64,000 nucleotides of DNA, taken from assembly GCA_009602725.1 (NCBI GenBank), contig WELB01000173.1, positions 178,339 to 242,338 of the forward strand, read 5' to 3'. The notes under the pieces are model-generated. The model saw nothing but the letters and a program-made list of their open reading frames with translations, ran no database searches and had not been told where the DNA came from. Below, piece by piece: positions 12,131 to 24,699 of this stretch. Each line of letters starts with the position of its first letter. Within the stretch, counting starts at the first letter, position 1. The translations under genes and the position numbers were made by a program. This stretch comes from Spirogloea muscicola. Taxonomy: Eukaryota > Streptophyta > Zygnematophyceae > Spirogloeales > Spirogloeaceae.

Positions 12131-13430
12131 CAGAAAGTGCTCGCCCGCTCGCGCATAGAGAAGAGGGGCTGGCAAAGCCAGCCAAAAAAGAAGACACTGT
12201 CCAAAGCCAAAGAGAGGTGCCGAAAAAGGACTACACTACCAACTACGACAAATAGAAGACGATGCAGAGGGAAGCTCAGTACCCGCAAGTGAGCAACATC
12301 AGGTCGGAGTAGCTCGCTGCAGGGGAAGAAGACGAAAGTGCTCGCCCCTTGAGAATAGGGGCTGGAAAAGCCAGCCCAAAAAAGAATGAACAGAGTACGA
12401 GAATGGGGCCAGGGGAAGCGCTAAGAACAACAAGCACACAGAGAAACAAAGCAGCTACGAATCACTCAGTAACCTCTGCTAAGCAGCCGCAGGTCGGAGA
12501 TGCTAGGCTCGTGGAAGTGGGTCCCCTGGCCAGAGCCAGAGGCAGGGAAAGAGCACTCCGCCGAGACCCAGAGGCGGCGGCCAGAGCACATCCTGCTCGC
12601 GTGTGGACGGAACGGCATGGGCGAGGGAGCGTCGAAATGGTACGGCCAGGCGCATTCGGAAGACTTGGGCTAGCGAGCCGGCGGCGATGAAGCCGGGCGT
12701 CACCCCTGGCAGACCCGGCCGCCGATCAGAAGAAAGTGCTCGCCCATTGAGAATAGGGGCTGGAACAACCAGCCCGAAAAAGAATGAACAGAGTACGAGA
12801 AGGGGGCCAGGGGAAGCGCTAAGTAACAGAAACAAAGCTGCTACGAGACACTCAGTAACCCCTGCTAAGCAGCCGCAGATCAGAGATGCTGGGCTCCTGG
12901 AAGTGGGTCCCCTGGCCAGAGCCAGAGGCAGCAGCGAGGGCTCTGCCGGCACGAAGGCCGCCGATCCTTGGCCTGACGGGCAAGCCGCTGGAGGAGATCC
13001 AGCCACCGAAAACACCGAAAGCCCAGTGTATATTCGATCGCCAGGGCCGTGAAATCATCACCAACCGGATGATCGGCGTATTTTCGGTCCTTGCCCCGGG
13101 CCGCCAGGCCGACCGCGAGCCCTGCAAACGACGCCGATCTGGTGGGATTGGCGGAGTCTACGCAGTCAGTTGTCACCACATCGGCGATGATGCGGGACCG
13201 CCGCTGGGCAGGAATAGCGACCAGGTCGGCGCGTCAAGTATGGGGCTGGCCGTCCGCGCTGAGCTGGATGGGCATTATGGAGGTGTTCTCCACTGCCACC
13301 TTGAAGCCCGCCTCCATGAACACCCCCTGCATACCATCGCGCAGGAGATCGTGGGAGCCGGTCCACTCGCCCCCGTGCGCGCAACGGAGCATATGCGCAG
13401 CCAGCTCCGCAGGGTCGGCGTGACGGGCAC
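12131..13430 (-). mobile_element. Cluster of LINE family B 3' fragments
   Basis: It contains two near-identical 3'UTR units of about 200 bp (12325-12550 and 12735-12940). Each has the stem-loop GGGGCTGG-AAAAG-CCAGCCC, followed on the plus strand by AAAAAAGAATGAAC. The second unit follows the coding end of a family B element, whose minus-strand reading includes AAHMLRC (zinc knuckle), an endonuclease-like ADVVTTDCVDSAN segment and the terminal ISDLRLLSRGY. A third, more divergent unit lies at 12131-12300. The copies are 5'-truncated. All point toward the acyltransferase gene. Confidence 0.7.
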
Positions 13431-13815
13431 CGCCAGCACGCTGGTGTATCGCGAGTGCCTGGGAGCGATGCAGACTCAATGACAGCCGCATTCTACAGCA
13501 GGCAACGATGGCTTGCGGGACGCTAGAATGCCCTAAGCTACCCGCCCGACTACGTCGGCGGGCATCAACATGCTGTGCCAGGCGGTGGAGGAGGGAAGAC
13601 CACTTCGTTCCATAGCCGCCGTATATGTCCATGGCGCATGGGAATGGAATTTATTGACTGATGGAAAACGAGAGTGGCCTCTCAAAGGGGTCAAGTGCTG
13701 TGAACAGCAAGCCCGAAACATGAAGTAATGGAGGCCTGAGTGGCCAAAAGAGGGGAAGTGAAGTAAGCTCATCCGAAGGGGGCGAGGGCTGTGAAAAGCC
13801 AGCCCGAGAAATATA
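13430..13815 (-). mobile_element. LINE family C C-terminal fragment and tails, joined to family B
   Basis: The minus-strand reading MDIYGGYG-KWSSL through RSQALAIHQRAG (13632 to about 13430) is a family C C-terminus closely like the copy at 43570-43790. It then runs in the same frame into family B zinc-knuckle sequence (ADPAELAAHMLRC). Upstream (13655-13815) are short 3'UTR tails with the stem-loop, for example GGGCTGTGAAAAGCCAGCCC near 13786. Confidence 0.6.
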
Positions 13816-14100
13816 GACATGGTCCGATTCCACAATTAAGAAATGGCTTTTCGAGGAGTAAGCTCCTCCAGATACCCTTGGGGCGAGGGCCAACCCAAAA
13901 GCAACAGACAATTATTTGGTTATTGTCAGTTTGATTATTGTCAGCTTGTCCTGGCTGGCTTATCACAGCCCGGGCCCCCTTGTCTTGCCTGTGGCCACCC
14001 GGTCTCTCTGCTACTTAACTCCCTGTGTGCTTTAGCGCTTTCCCTGGCCCCTTCGAACTTACTTCAGTCTTGTTCCGGGCTGGCCTCTCACAGCCACTGC
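13816..14100 (+). mobile_element. LINE 3'UTR fragments, opposite orientation
   Basis: Plus-strand copies of the LINE 3'UTR: stem-loops GGCTGGCTTATCACAGCC (about 13951) and GGGCTGGCCTCTCACAGCC (about 14077), with GCGCTTTCCCTGGCCCCTT between them. With the neighbouring minus-strand fragments this makes a tail-to-tail arrangement. Confidence 0.6.
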
Positions 14101-15012
14101 CCTCTTGGAAGCATCCTTTTTCTCCTACTGTCGCTGCTGGACCTCGCTCAACCTGATCAGCAGTCATGCGAGCTGGATGCAGCGCTTCCTGGAGGCTGTG
14201 CCCTTGGTTCGATATGTTTGCCAAACGCGTCTCTTGATTTTCTTCCACTGTTCAAAATCGATTGCCTTTGCACCGGCGTGCAGGTCACGACCTTGCAGCA
14301 CCTCTAGCTCGCGCAGCAGGGCTTTCCTCTCAACCCCCTCTGCTATGCTTTCCCACTGCTGACACGGAGGTACTGAGAGGCGCTGAGCTGTCCAGTCTGC
14401 AGCTCCGCAGTTTGTAGACGACTCAAGACCTCCTGTATGCCCTTGGCTAGCTATCAAAGCCGCCCCTGGATATCAGCAACCGCAATCTGCAGCCACACCC
14501 ACACTGCCAATTTCTCGCGGCAGTCCCAGTTCAGCGTCCTTCCCAGCCTGGCCTGGCAATTGGAGCGCGCATCATTCTGGTGAAAATACATTCTGTAACT
14601 TGCAGGGGCGGGTATGCAGAAGGATCCCTTCCACCTCAGTGACACAGTACCTACAGCCCCTGGCGATTGCAGCCCAGTAAGTCAGCTTGAGGCTCACCCT
14701 GTCATGTACGGGCCCTTTGTGCTCAAGCAGATCTGCCCACTTGCTTCTTTTCCGCTGACAATTCGCCAATCGCTTGTTTGAAGGCAACTATTCTAGCAGC
14801 ATCTGATTATGTACAACACCCACTCTGCCTGCTGCAGCTGCTGCACCACCTCGTGCTGGCGTGCTGGCTCTGCCTCACCTCTGGCATGCACACTGCTGCC
14901 TGCTGATGAAGCTTCCGCAGTAGTGCTACCATGAAAGGGCTTGAGAGCCACAAGCAGATTGGAAAGCAACACAACAGCGCGACTATGAGAGATTCTGGAT
15001 GGTTGGCAACAG
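14101..15012. other. Unassigned region downstream of RBM28
   Basis: It has two minus-strand open frames, 14457-14164 (97 residues, basic, containing FEQWKKIKRRVWQTYR) and 14787-14572 (71 residues, containing LTYWAAIARGCRYC). They look more protein-like than random translation, but I recognise neither. They may be remains of a mobile element adjoining the LINE cluster. No other structure is apparent. Confidence 0.3.
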
Positions 15013-18000
15013 CTACTCATACCACCGTCGTATGTCATTGCCGTTGACCAACTGCCTTGTCCGCTGCTGCAGCTGCTTGCCACTGACCGGTCCATTGCCA
15101 GCAACCAGCTTCTTCCGGTAGTCAGCCACAAGTTGCTCTAATGTGTCCTCTCCTACTTTCCGCTTCTTCGCTCTCCTACTCTCAACCTCTTGCAAAGCAG
15201 GCTGTTGATTACCTACCCTTGATGACTCTCTAGATACCAGCTGCACTCAGTCCAAGTCGATGTGAGCCAGTCAATTTTTGTCCGTACTTCTGAGCCTGAG
15301 GGGGCAATCTAAATACGAGGTATATGCAGGATCACTAGGAGTATGCATCAAAGCGCCACAACTTGATAACATCGTCAGAGTCAAAGTCAAGAGATGCAAC
15401 CAAATGTTCGACTGAAATGCTATCCAGGAATGGTGCCAGGCTCACCTTCTTGGTATCAGCAACCTCCGTCACGGCCTCCCTCCTTGTCTTGGTCTGCCCC
15501 TTCTTCCCATGGTTGGCATGCTGTCCAGCAGCCGTTTTATCAGGCGTGCTGACCTTTGTCGCCACAGCTGCAGCTGGCAGACTGGCTTGTGTGCTCGTTC
15601 CTCCTTTTGACGACGTTGCTAGTGGCACTTCGACATTCTCCTGCCTCTTCCTCTTGCCTGCATGGTTTTCACGAAAGCCTCTGCCTGTCGTCCTCTCAGA
15701 GTGTTGTTTTCCCTTCACAACCTTGTGAGAAGTACTTTTTCCATGATGCAATGGGTGCTCTTGCAGATGATTGCTGGAGGCAGCTTGCACCACCTTCTTT
15801 TTGTTTGCCTCAGCCAGTTTAGCCTTTGTCTTCAGTGTTGCACGTTGCTTCAGAATAAGACTATTCTCGATCGCAAACTCTATGATTGGCCTGCACTCGG
15901 GCCCAAATATTTCTGTACACAGCAGGCACGGGGTTGCTATCAGCTTCCACACTGCAGCAGCATTGTAGAATGATGTAGAATTGCCACAACTCGAAACCAG
16001 GGCACATCTTGAAACCAGGGCTAGGCAACCTGGATGCTAGAACATGCAAAGGTACTGGATGCTGAATACGCAAAGGTACTGGTACCTGGATTGTTGTTGA
16101 GTACCCTGAGAGCTACAAGTGCGTGCTGATGCTCAACAAATTCCACAAAACCAGCACCCCGAGACCTGGGTGCCCCTTTCGCATCCTTCTTACTGCTGTC
16201 CGCAAGTATCTTGACCTTCACAGACAAGAGACACTCCACAGCTTGGTGGAATACGATACAGAAAGCTTCCAAGTATGTGTGAGTGTTTGGCTCCCTGGCT
16301 TCTCGACCTGCAGGTAAGCAACATGTAGATAGCTGTGAATAGTAAACAAAGGCTGACCTGCTTGATTGTTGGGCATTGCTTGGTTGCGCGACTCTTCACA
16401 GCGTCAAGAAAGAGAATCCTCAATTCTTTCTCTGTCATGTTCTTGGGGATGTTGTGAACAAGTAACCGTGTCGGTGATACATAGAAATTTGGGCTTGCCA
16501 ACTTCAACTGCTTCTCAGTCCCTAGTCTGCAGGCGACATGCACACAGGAGTCGCAGCTGGATCTGTGATGCCATATCACACATGGTAATCATACTACAGT
16601 CTCGAATTTTATGATCCCAGTCAGGCAACAGATTGACAATGGGCGCTCCTTGCACAGGAGCTATTTACTCCCGAGTGACATCTGCCTTGCCTGTCACGTT
16701 TGACGTTATCGTGTTTTGACATCTCCCGTCCTGCAGCAGACCCATCTCTGATGAGGCCCTCCTGTCATGCTCAGAAGGATGAGGTGCACTTCAGCCTGGA
16801 CTCCCATACATCGCCGAATTGAAGTCAGTACAACAATAATGAGGATTCCACTTTGATGACTAGCAGTCAAGAACACCTTGCCAACAAGCACGCAGGGGAA
16901 TGAGCACTTACCTCAAGCAGATACAAATTCCGCCGGTCACGTTCTCGCTCATGTTGGCTGTTCGATCTGGCCAATGTAACAGCCTCTTGCTTGTCTACTG
17001 CCATGTCAACTGAAAGGGCCTTGCCCATTATGTACACCCCTTGCTTCTTACTAGCCTGCACAGCCGCCTCTGCATCCTCATGTCTTGTGAATTCGAGGAA
17101 AGCAGTCCCCTTCGGTCTCCTGTTCACAGACAGATGCCAGAGAAAATCTCTTAAGGGCACAGTACCTCCAAGGCCTAATCCGCGATGACTGCACAGCTGC
17201 AGGGCAAATTCATACACCGACACTTGAGGAATACAGTCGAGTGACCTACTGCAGAAGCTTCCATAGATACTTTCTCAATCTAAGTGGCGTACTGCAGAAG
17301 CTTATGTGGACAGAAGAATACTTTGTCACTGGATGCAACACCAGACGACAGGATCTGACTTCGCCGTAAGCCGAGAAGAGGGCCCGGAGGTCTGCAACTT
17401 TCAGACCTGCCGGCAACTGCCTCATAAAGACTGTGGCACCTGTGACTTCATCTCGAGAACTTCCCATCCGCGAAGTACTAGCTGGGTTGGACTTCCTTGA
17501 CAGGTCCTCGATCTCATCTACCTCTCCTTCTCCTTGACGTCCCCCGTCATCTGCTTCCTCCGCTTCCTCTGCTTCCTCCTCATCCGCAGGCTCGGCACGT
17601 GCTCCACCCTTGCCAAAGCTTGCGGAGGCGGTGGAAAGGCCACTTGCAAGTGGAGCAGCAGCAGTCTGACTTGACAAAACCTTTAATAGTACCTTCCTGA
17701 CTACTTCGTCTTCATTCTCTGGAAGGTCCTGTCTGTTTTCAGATGCCAGCTGCGCATCTGACTTCCTGCTCTCCTGCTTGGCATCAACGCTCGGGCCTGA
17801 CATCCTGCTTCCTCGACTGACCTCATCCATTGAGGTTCTCGACTGAGCTTGAGGACTTCCTGTTACTGCAGGAGTTGCTGTTGTTCCGACTTCACTTGTG
17901 TCGACATTCTCTTCTATGCCTTCGTAAGTTCCATCCTCATCTGAATTCATAGTACCTCCAATCTCCTGCATTTGCTCTGCGCAGAGCACCCAAATGCAGA

Positions 18001-21000
18001 ATCATGGCTTGCACAACTTGGGCAGTACACACATATGGAGAGCCATAACATTCTTAAGTGTGTGTCTTCAAGCGCTCACCTGCCGTTTCTTGAAGCTGTG
18101 CAGCCACAACTTCGTACTTCGCCTTGGGCACAGCCCAGTCAACTGCCACAGGTCGCTTGTGTATTTCAAGGCCATTCAGTAGAGTCACTGCCTGTCTTCA
18201 CAAAAGCACCGAACTACGTCATCTAGCCATTACAGCAGCAAGTACACCAATCTACCTTGTCCACGTTGACATGTGCAACTGTGACCATCCAAATATGTGA
18301 ATGCGTGTTGTGTCTGCTCCTTCAAGCACTTCTGGAGATGTTGGTACCAAGCAGCTCATTTGTGTGCAACACTTGCCTTCTCAGCAGCAGCCTTGTTGTG
18401 ATAAGCAACAAAAGCAAATCCACGAATTCTGCAAGCATGCAGCATGCAAGGCAAGCTCGTCAGTAAACCTGACAGAATTGCTCCACTAAGAAGGCATAAC
18501 AAAGTAAACATGACTAGAAAGCAACTGCTACAATCAAGCTCCAGTCAAGGTGAGTCATGTAACCTCAGAGCCACTGTTTGCAGCATCCTCTATATGGGCA
18601 GTCTCAGCAGACAAGACTGGCGCCTGAGTCTCACTTGTTGTCTGCTATGCCAGGAATGGTGACCTCTCGGACGGTGCCAGCTCTTGAGAACAGGCTGGCC
18701 AGCTCTGCCTCTTTAATCTGCATATCACCAGCGTTGTCAAGTTTTACGGTGCAATATTGCTCTCACTTGCTGCTCCTGTGGAGCTTGAGAGGGCGTAGTG
18801 CTCCTATTTGTCAACCAGTTGATACCTGGAATGGTAAGTTTCGGATAATTACTCTCCACCTCCTCCACTTTGCACCCTGTCAGAGTATTTGAGCAACCCA
18901 AGCATCTGAGAAAGAGAGCAGCAGGATGAAGGTAATCAAAGGAGTACTGTGCCATTGCATGACTACTGTCCACTGAAGAAGGCGACGTCAGTGGCGCAGA
19001 CTGCACTGAGATCGACGAGGTAGATATCTCACCTCCCCTCCCAGTTGTCGTGCCCAGATGGTAGCACCCTGAAACTGCTGACCATGAAGCACCTCCACCG
19101 CCTTTGTTGCTAATTGGACGGACGTGAAGACAACCTCCAGAACGGGTGGCTTGCAGCCATCCTTGATGAGTCCTGCAGTTACATACACTTACTTGACATT
19201 GTCTACTTGACCATGCAAGCCGATTCCTTGTGCACAACTCTGCTCATCTTACTGGATGAGCATGAAGACCTGGAGAGTCAACTTTGAGCTTGTACCACAA
19301 ATTTTCAGCTGCTCTTCTGGCACAAGTCTTGCGGCATCCTCCAACGAGCCAATGGCCTCCACATTCTTGAGCAGTCCATCACGGACAGAATCATTTATGA
19401 TCCCACCGAAGACAACCGTTCTTGCTGGTCTGCACAAGAAGCTCCTAGGAAGACCCTTCACCATCACCCCAAAGTACCTCGAGGCTACCACATTTCTTGG
19501 CAACAAATTTAGGACAAATATAACCATCCTTGTGACTGTCATGATGTCACATGCAAAGATGCCAGTGAAGCATCATCAAGCAGAAGAAGGTGCACAGTAT
19601 GGATCATATGCACCAGATTGACAATGCAACCCACAATCGCGTGATTGTAACCTTTGCCTCTGAGAAGTCATCTGGGATGCAGCATTCTTCTTTGCTGCAT
19701 TGCTCAGCTTCTTCTTTCTCACAGGCTTCGCACCATCTTCAAACAACAAAGGTGGCATTTGACCAAGTCCAGCTTAGCATCTGACTCATTGATGATAAGT
19801 TGTCATTGATCAGTAGCATCCCAATAAGACGTTGACCAGCACAGCCACTACATCAACTTGACGGGGAGTAGGCAGCTTGGAGAAAAAACGGCCACATAGA
19901 GATAGCTGGTCCTGCTACCTACGGTCTTTCACACAGTCTGACGAGTGCAAGACATAAGAGGGCACCTTTTCCTTCTTCAGCAGTCTTGTCAGCAACATCC
20001 CTGCCGTTTGCTTCACGCTGGCCCTTCTTGGCTTGCCCACTCTCTTTGGAATCAGAATGGACCTGAGCTACAAGATCTCCAGCAGGTAACTCTGATGACA
20101 CCTCCTGTGCTGCCTGGCCAACAGCTGACCCATCCACAAAACTTGGTGTGAGACATACAGTCAAAGTCAGTAGCTTGCAGGTTCAAGAGAAACCCTGGGG
20201 CTCACACCGCATGGAATTTGACTACGTACACAAGCCATCAGCTACCCTGTGATGTGCACATGAGAAAGATGGGAAAGGTGCATACGTGGTAGCTTCTGCT
20301 GCCTGCGCTGTTCGAATGGGGCGCGCTTCTTGGCAACTTCGACCTTGAGCTTGCGGCCACCCAAGAGAGCACCATGCTTGATCTGGGCAGCTCGCTCGGC
20401 ATCCTCCGGCAGCGCACTGCCAGCAGAGCAGGTTGACTGCCATAGATCAGCTTCCCAATCAGTCGGGCGCTGCAGTGAGGGTTTAGACGTCCTTGTTTGC
20501 ACTCTGAGCAAACAGTATCTTATGCATGCAAAACGATTGTGACTGTACAGTTTTATGATCAAGCTTGTACTCAAGCTGGGAAACCCACAATTGAACGAAA
20601 CCAAAGCCGCGGTGGTCCTTGGCACCTGCATGACACCGGCCACCTCACAGCCGAATCAGTAAATCAACTACTTGAAGGTGGCGGCGACTCGGCATACTTC
20701 AGCACTTGACTCGTGCTGGCCAGCAGCTCCAATGCCGGCAACGAGCACGTGGAGCATTAGGCAGCTGTGGCGTCGTAATTGGTAAATCTCACACCTTTCT
20801 GGCGGACCAGGAAGCACTTGCGAACAGGGCCCACTTCAGCAAAGGCCTCCTCAAGCTGCACGAGGCGCGCCGACGGCCATGGCGGCGTCCATCAGCCCAA
20901 CGAGCGCGAGAGATTGAGAGCCGCGCGATGCATCGTCCATTCTCGCCGAGCCAGCGAAAGCGGCAGCCGGGCGACAGGCAGTCTGCCGCTAGACGCTGCG

Positions 21001-21168
21001 CACCGCTGCTTCGTTGGTGGCGAACGCCACGCTCCGCACGAAGACCGTGCGGCGGTCCAGCCCCGCGCCGGCCGCCGCGACGCCGTCCTGCAGCCGCGCC
21101 GGTGCCTCGGCGGCGGCGACGGCGGCGGCGGCGACGCCGGCCGCGGCGGCCCCAGCCTTGGCCGCCAT
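15013..21168 (-). CDS. RBM28/Nop4-like nucleolar RNA-binding protein
   Basis: Multi-RRM protein of the Nop4/RBM28 family, which acts in the nucleolus in 60S ribosomal subunit assembly. In order: an Ala-rich start (ATG 21168, GCCGCCATG), RRM1 (TVFVRSVAFATNEAAV, EVGPVRKCFLVRQKG, RGFGFVQL), a degenerate second RRM region (RTVVFGGI near 19430 and LEVVFTSVQLATKAVE near 19140), RRM3 (ELASLFSRAGTVREV near 18670, RGFAFVAYHNKAAAEK near 18400), an acidic Ser/Glu-rich linker (17989-17500), a further RRM (ATVFMRQLPAGLKVADLRAL, then KGTAFLEF), RRM4 (TRLLVHNIPKNMTEKELR, GAGFVEFVEHQHAL), a basic segment opening with FGPECRPIIEFAIEN, and the C-terminal DTLEQLVADYRKKL ... RRWYE. The last two features are typical of this family. 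Many short introns occur; I did not fix every boundary. Confidence 0.9.
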
Positions 21169-21239
21169 GTCTGGTATGGCGCAAGGGCGCTGCAGGTCTG
21201 GATAAACCCCTAACCTTGGCACAACTGTGCGGCTGCTGA

Positions 21240-21350
21240 TATTAAAGAATCGGCAGTAAACTGCCAGCCAGATGCATACAGGTGTTCATAACGGAGCCAA
21301 AGGCTAGGCAGACAGGGTGCCCTCAATACCCCCGTGTCAGCAGTAGCAAA
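21240..21350 (-). repeat. S repeat, copy 2
   Basis: It contains GGCAGTAAACTGCCAGCC, then GATGCATACAGG, GGAGCCAAAGGCTAGGC, AGACAGGGTGC and CCCCCGTGTCAGCAGTAG. It aligns with the copies at 24745 and 7145. It sits about 100 bp upstream of the RBM28 start. Confidence 0.7.
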
Positions 21351-21365
21351 GTCAGATGAGCTGAA

Positions 21366-21738
21366 GGAGAGAAGGCGCGCGGGGCGCATGAATTGAAAGG
21401 GAGGCCAATTCAAGCCAATACATTGTTCAGGCAGAGTCGAGTGCAGACTAAACAATGCTACATAATACGGAGACCTAATCTAAGGTACCTAAGATGACAT
21501 TAGTACCCACGGGTGAGCACAAACAAATCTGACAAGCTAACTTGGGGAGCTGGAAGGGAGGAAGAACCCCGCTGCGCAGACCAGAGGCTGCTGCAAGGGC
21601 GCGACCAGCCCGGCGATGCAAGGCAATCGCCTGGGACCGCTGTAGGCACGTAGATAAACGCATTCGGTAGCAGGAAACAAGACCCGAAGGTACCGAGCCA
21701 CCGGGAAGGGCTGCACCCCGCCGGGTGGTCCTTGTACT
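21366..21738 (-). mobile_element. LINE family C, 5'-truncated recent copy
   Basis: The terminal part (21366-21506) is, as far as I can read, identical to 43863-44003 on the other strand, including the terminus ATGCGCCCCGCGCGCCTTCT. Upstream of about 21540 its coding sequence departs from that copy. It points toward RBM28, with its 3' end about 200 bp from the start codon. Confidence 0.8.
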
Positions 21739-22010
21739 TGTGCAAAGAGAGGAAGGCGCGCGGGGCGCATGAAATGAAATGGAGGCCAATTCAAGCCGCC
21801 ACATTGCTCAGGCAGAGTCTAGGGCAAATTAAACAGGGCTACATACATGCAAAGGGGAAAGCGCGGCCAGATTGACTGGTGGCTGTGAGAGGCCAGCCCA
21901 ACGGAATGGACATTGTCTGAAGGAGCCGGAGTGCTAAATACTAAGCAATCAGCAAGGGGGCTCTCAGTAACCTCTAGTCAGGGGACTCTCAGTGATCTCT
22001 CGTCAGAAGA
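21739..22010 (-). mobile_element. Older LINE 3' tail
   Basis: A second terminus (ATGCGCCCCGCGCGCC, minus strand) at 21740-21800, related to the tail at 55760-55872. Further back lies the stem-loop GGCTGTGAGAGGCCAGCCC near 21881. The younger copy abuts it directly. Confidence 0.65.
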
Positions 22011-22099
22011 TGCAAGTCGGAATAGCTAGCAGGCGGATAGACGTCGCCCTTGGCACAAGGGCTTATTGATTGTCGTCCGGTATTCGGGCATCAGTTAGC

Positions 22100-22330
22100 G
22101 ACCTCTCCGCACGGATTCGTGGTTACTGAGCGGGTCAGCTTAGCATGAGTAGATGTATATTTGTCAGTGTGCTTGCCTACGTACTTGGCCACTCAGGCCC
22201 TCCACCACTCACTACAGACTCCATTTCCTTAGCTTAGACTTCAGCTGTCGTGTGGAATGGAGATCACTTTGACACGGCTTCCTTTTCCATTTGAGGCTTG
22301 TAAAGTCGTGAATCCCTGAGACAGCCAACC
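22100..22330 (+). mobile_element. Family A LINE tail fragment
   Basis: ACTGAGCGGGTCAG, GTGCTTGCCT and ACTTGGCCACT match the family A 3'UTR at 60245-60320 in the same order. Nothing else is recognisable up to the ankyrin gene end at 22673. Confidence 0.55.
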
Positions 22331-22672
22331 CAGGCCTCAGAGCTCGCCGCAGTTGCACCCTCGACGTGACAGCGTGCTCGTCCGCCCCCTCGTCGCTTTT
22401 TCAGCACATCTGCAAACCCCTCCTTGGCCTCCTCGTCTGCGAGATCTGCCCTGCCATCGCACTGTCGCCTGATGACCTTTCATGCCACTGAGATGACTGC
22501 AGAGCTGTAGAAGTGCCTAGCAACATCCTGTCACAGGTCCAGCAATCAAAGGCATGCTGAACGGAGAGACGTTGTGGCGATCATGACGTCTTACGTTCGC
22601 GCTTGACCACTTCAGCATGGCATCGCGCGGTACGCGGCAAGGAGTGCAGGCCACCGACACATGCACAGCATG

Positions 22673-24350
22673 TCACTTCTTCTTCAAGCTGATTTTGATC
22701 TTTTTGCCGCTGGGCACTGTGCCAGGAAGCTGTCTGCTGTAAGACGAGAAGGCGGGCGCAACCGTCCCCTGTACATGCCCGCTACTGGAAGCCACACTCT
22801 TTGTCGTTAACTCTGAGGCCCCATCTGAAACGGCCGGAGCATCAGCAGCCCCCTGCGCTTCATCAGAGCCACTACCCTCCACAGCGGTACACTCCCCAAG
22901 CTTTCTTGAACTCGACTGCCCAAGGTCAGCAGCATTACTCTCGCGCTCTACTGCATTCCATAACAGTAACATCACAGCGGATTTTCTCAGGGTTGCTTTG
23001 CTGAGAGGCAACTTCTCCACTAAAAGACAACTAATGACGTCCAGAAGCATCAGCAGCACCAATACATACGATGCCATTTGTGACTGATGGTACACCTGCT
23101 TGGATGCTGAAGGGTGAAGTTTCACTTACCAAGTAACAACTTCCTGATGCAATCATCTCTGCTAACATCGAGTGGAGACTCGTCCCTGTTGTTCTGCAGA
23201 AGAACATTCGCACCTGCAGGATATGGGCCAAGCAGAACCTGAGCACGGTAGACCATCACTGTGACTAGCATGAACTGCTGAGTGAAAAATCACAGCATTG
23301 CAACGAGCACTACAGCAGAGGGTTATGGTAGAGAGCACAGCTTAAATGAGCACAGCACACATCAGAGTCAAACTTTGAAAAGCTAAGGTTAGAGTCACTG
23401 CTCACCACTTTCCAATAACAATGACACCAACTCGAGGTGGCCCCCTTTGACGGCCCAGAGCAGTGGACTGTCACCTTGCTGCGAGCAGCAAAGTCACGCC
23501 TTGCTCAACTTGGCCCTACAGCATAGAAGTGAGGTGCATGCTTGGCAGTAACAAAGCTGCACATTTGACAATCTCAGTCAAACCTAAGCCATTGGCACAT
23601 AATAGATGCACGTGGACCTAAACAGACCTCGGCTAGCTAGTGGACCTGGATATATTTGCAACTACTTTCCTGCCTTTTGGCAATCCAGCAATCAACAGAA
23701 CATGCTGGTAGGACAGACCTTGGTGAGTATGTTGACGTCAGCCCCATGTTGCAGGAGCATCCGGGCAGCTTCTACCCACCCGCGGTCGCAGCACCAATGC
23801 AACGCCGTCCTGCATGCCGTCGGGCAATGGGGTCGTCTCAGAGACACAGAGCGAGGCACTCGAGCATTCGGGAAGCCAGTGCAGAGGCCCCACACGAGTT
23901 CCCAAATCCATCTCCATCGCGGTGCACGAACCCTCGTTACCACACAGAGAACGGCGGCTGAGCAGGATCAGAAGGTTATGACTACAAGCGGGCCCATGTG
24001 CCCTCGCCCCTTTGTCCCCACCAGGTAAGGAAGCAGGGTGTGGCGGCCATCGCTCACCTTCCCCAGTCGTCCTGAGCGTCCGCGCGGGCCCCGGCAGCGA
24101 CCAGCGTGCGCACAGCGGCGGCGTCGCCGCTCTCCATGCACACGAGGCCCAGGGGCGCCCGACCAAAGCTGTCGCGCGCGTTGGCGTCCGCGCCGGCGTC
24201 TAGCAGCCGTCGCACGTCAGCGAGCTCGGCGGGCGACAGGCTCCCGCGCTGGCACAGGCGGTGCAGTGGCGTGCGGCCAGGCCCGTCGCGCCCGTTGGGG
24301 TCCTCCCCCGGCCGCCAGCCTGAAGCCGGCGGCCGGGCCGCGGCGGCCAT
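22673..24350 (-). CDS. Ankyrin-repeat protein
   Basis: At least four ankyrin units: GRTPLHRLCQRGSLSPAEL..LLDAGADANARD, FGRAPLGLVCMESGDAAAV..AGARADAQDD, then spliced (GR+TALHWCCDRGW) to MLLQHGADVNILTK, then GDSPLLWAVKGGHLELVSLL near 23440, then NNRDESPLDVSRDDCIRKLL near 23150. The last exon is Ser-rich and ends GKKIKISLKKK. The ATG at 24350 lies in GCGGCCATGGC; exon 1 runs 24350-24058 and joins in phase after an intron ending near 23817. Ankyrin repeats mediate protein binding; no catalytic domain is visible and I cannot assign a specific role. The exact splice sites of the last two exons are less certain. Confidence 0.75.
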
Positions 24351-24699
24351 GGCTGCTGGCGGCACCGTGGCCCACAGCGCACACGTCTCAGGCAGCCGAC
24401 GGGCGACTCGGAGAAGGCGTTACCGCGCGGCGAGAGGCGGCTGACCGCGCCGACGACGGCTGGCTGGCCAGCCACGGCGGACGAGCAGGGCCGAGAGTAG
24501 CACGCGGTGAGGGGGAGCAAGACTGGCAGCAGGACGTGGTCAGGGGCTTAGGATTTCTGGAGGTGGCCACCCAGACGTTGGGTCGTCCGGGGGATGACGT
24601 GGTCCGCGTTCCAACTACGGGGTGGGGCCTTGACCGCTTCGCCATGTGGGCTGACGAGAAACCCTGTTGGGCGGTCGCTAGCTAGGGTTTCTCGAGACG

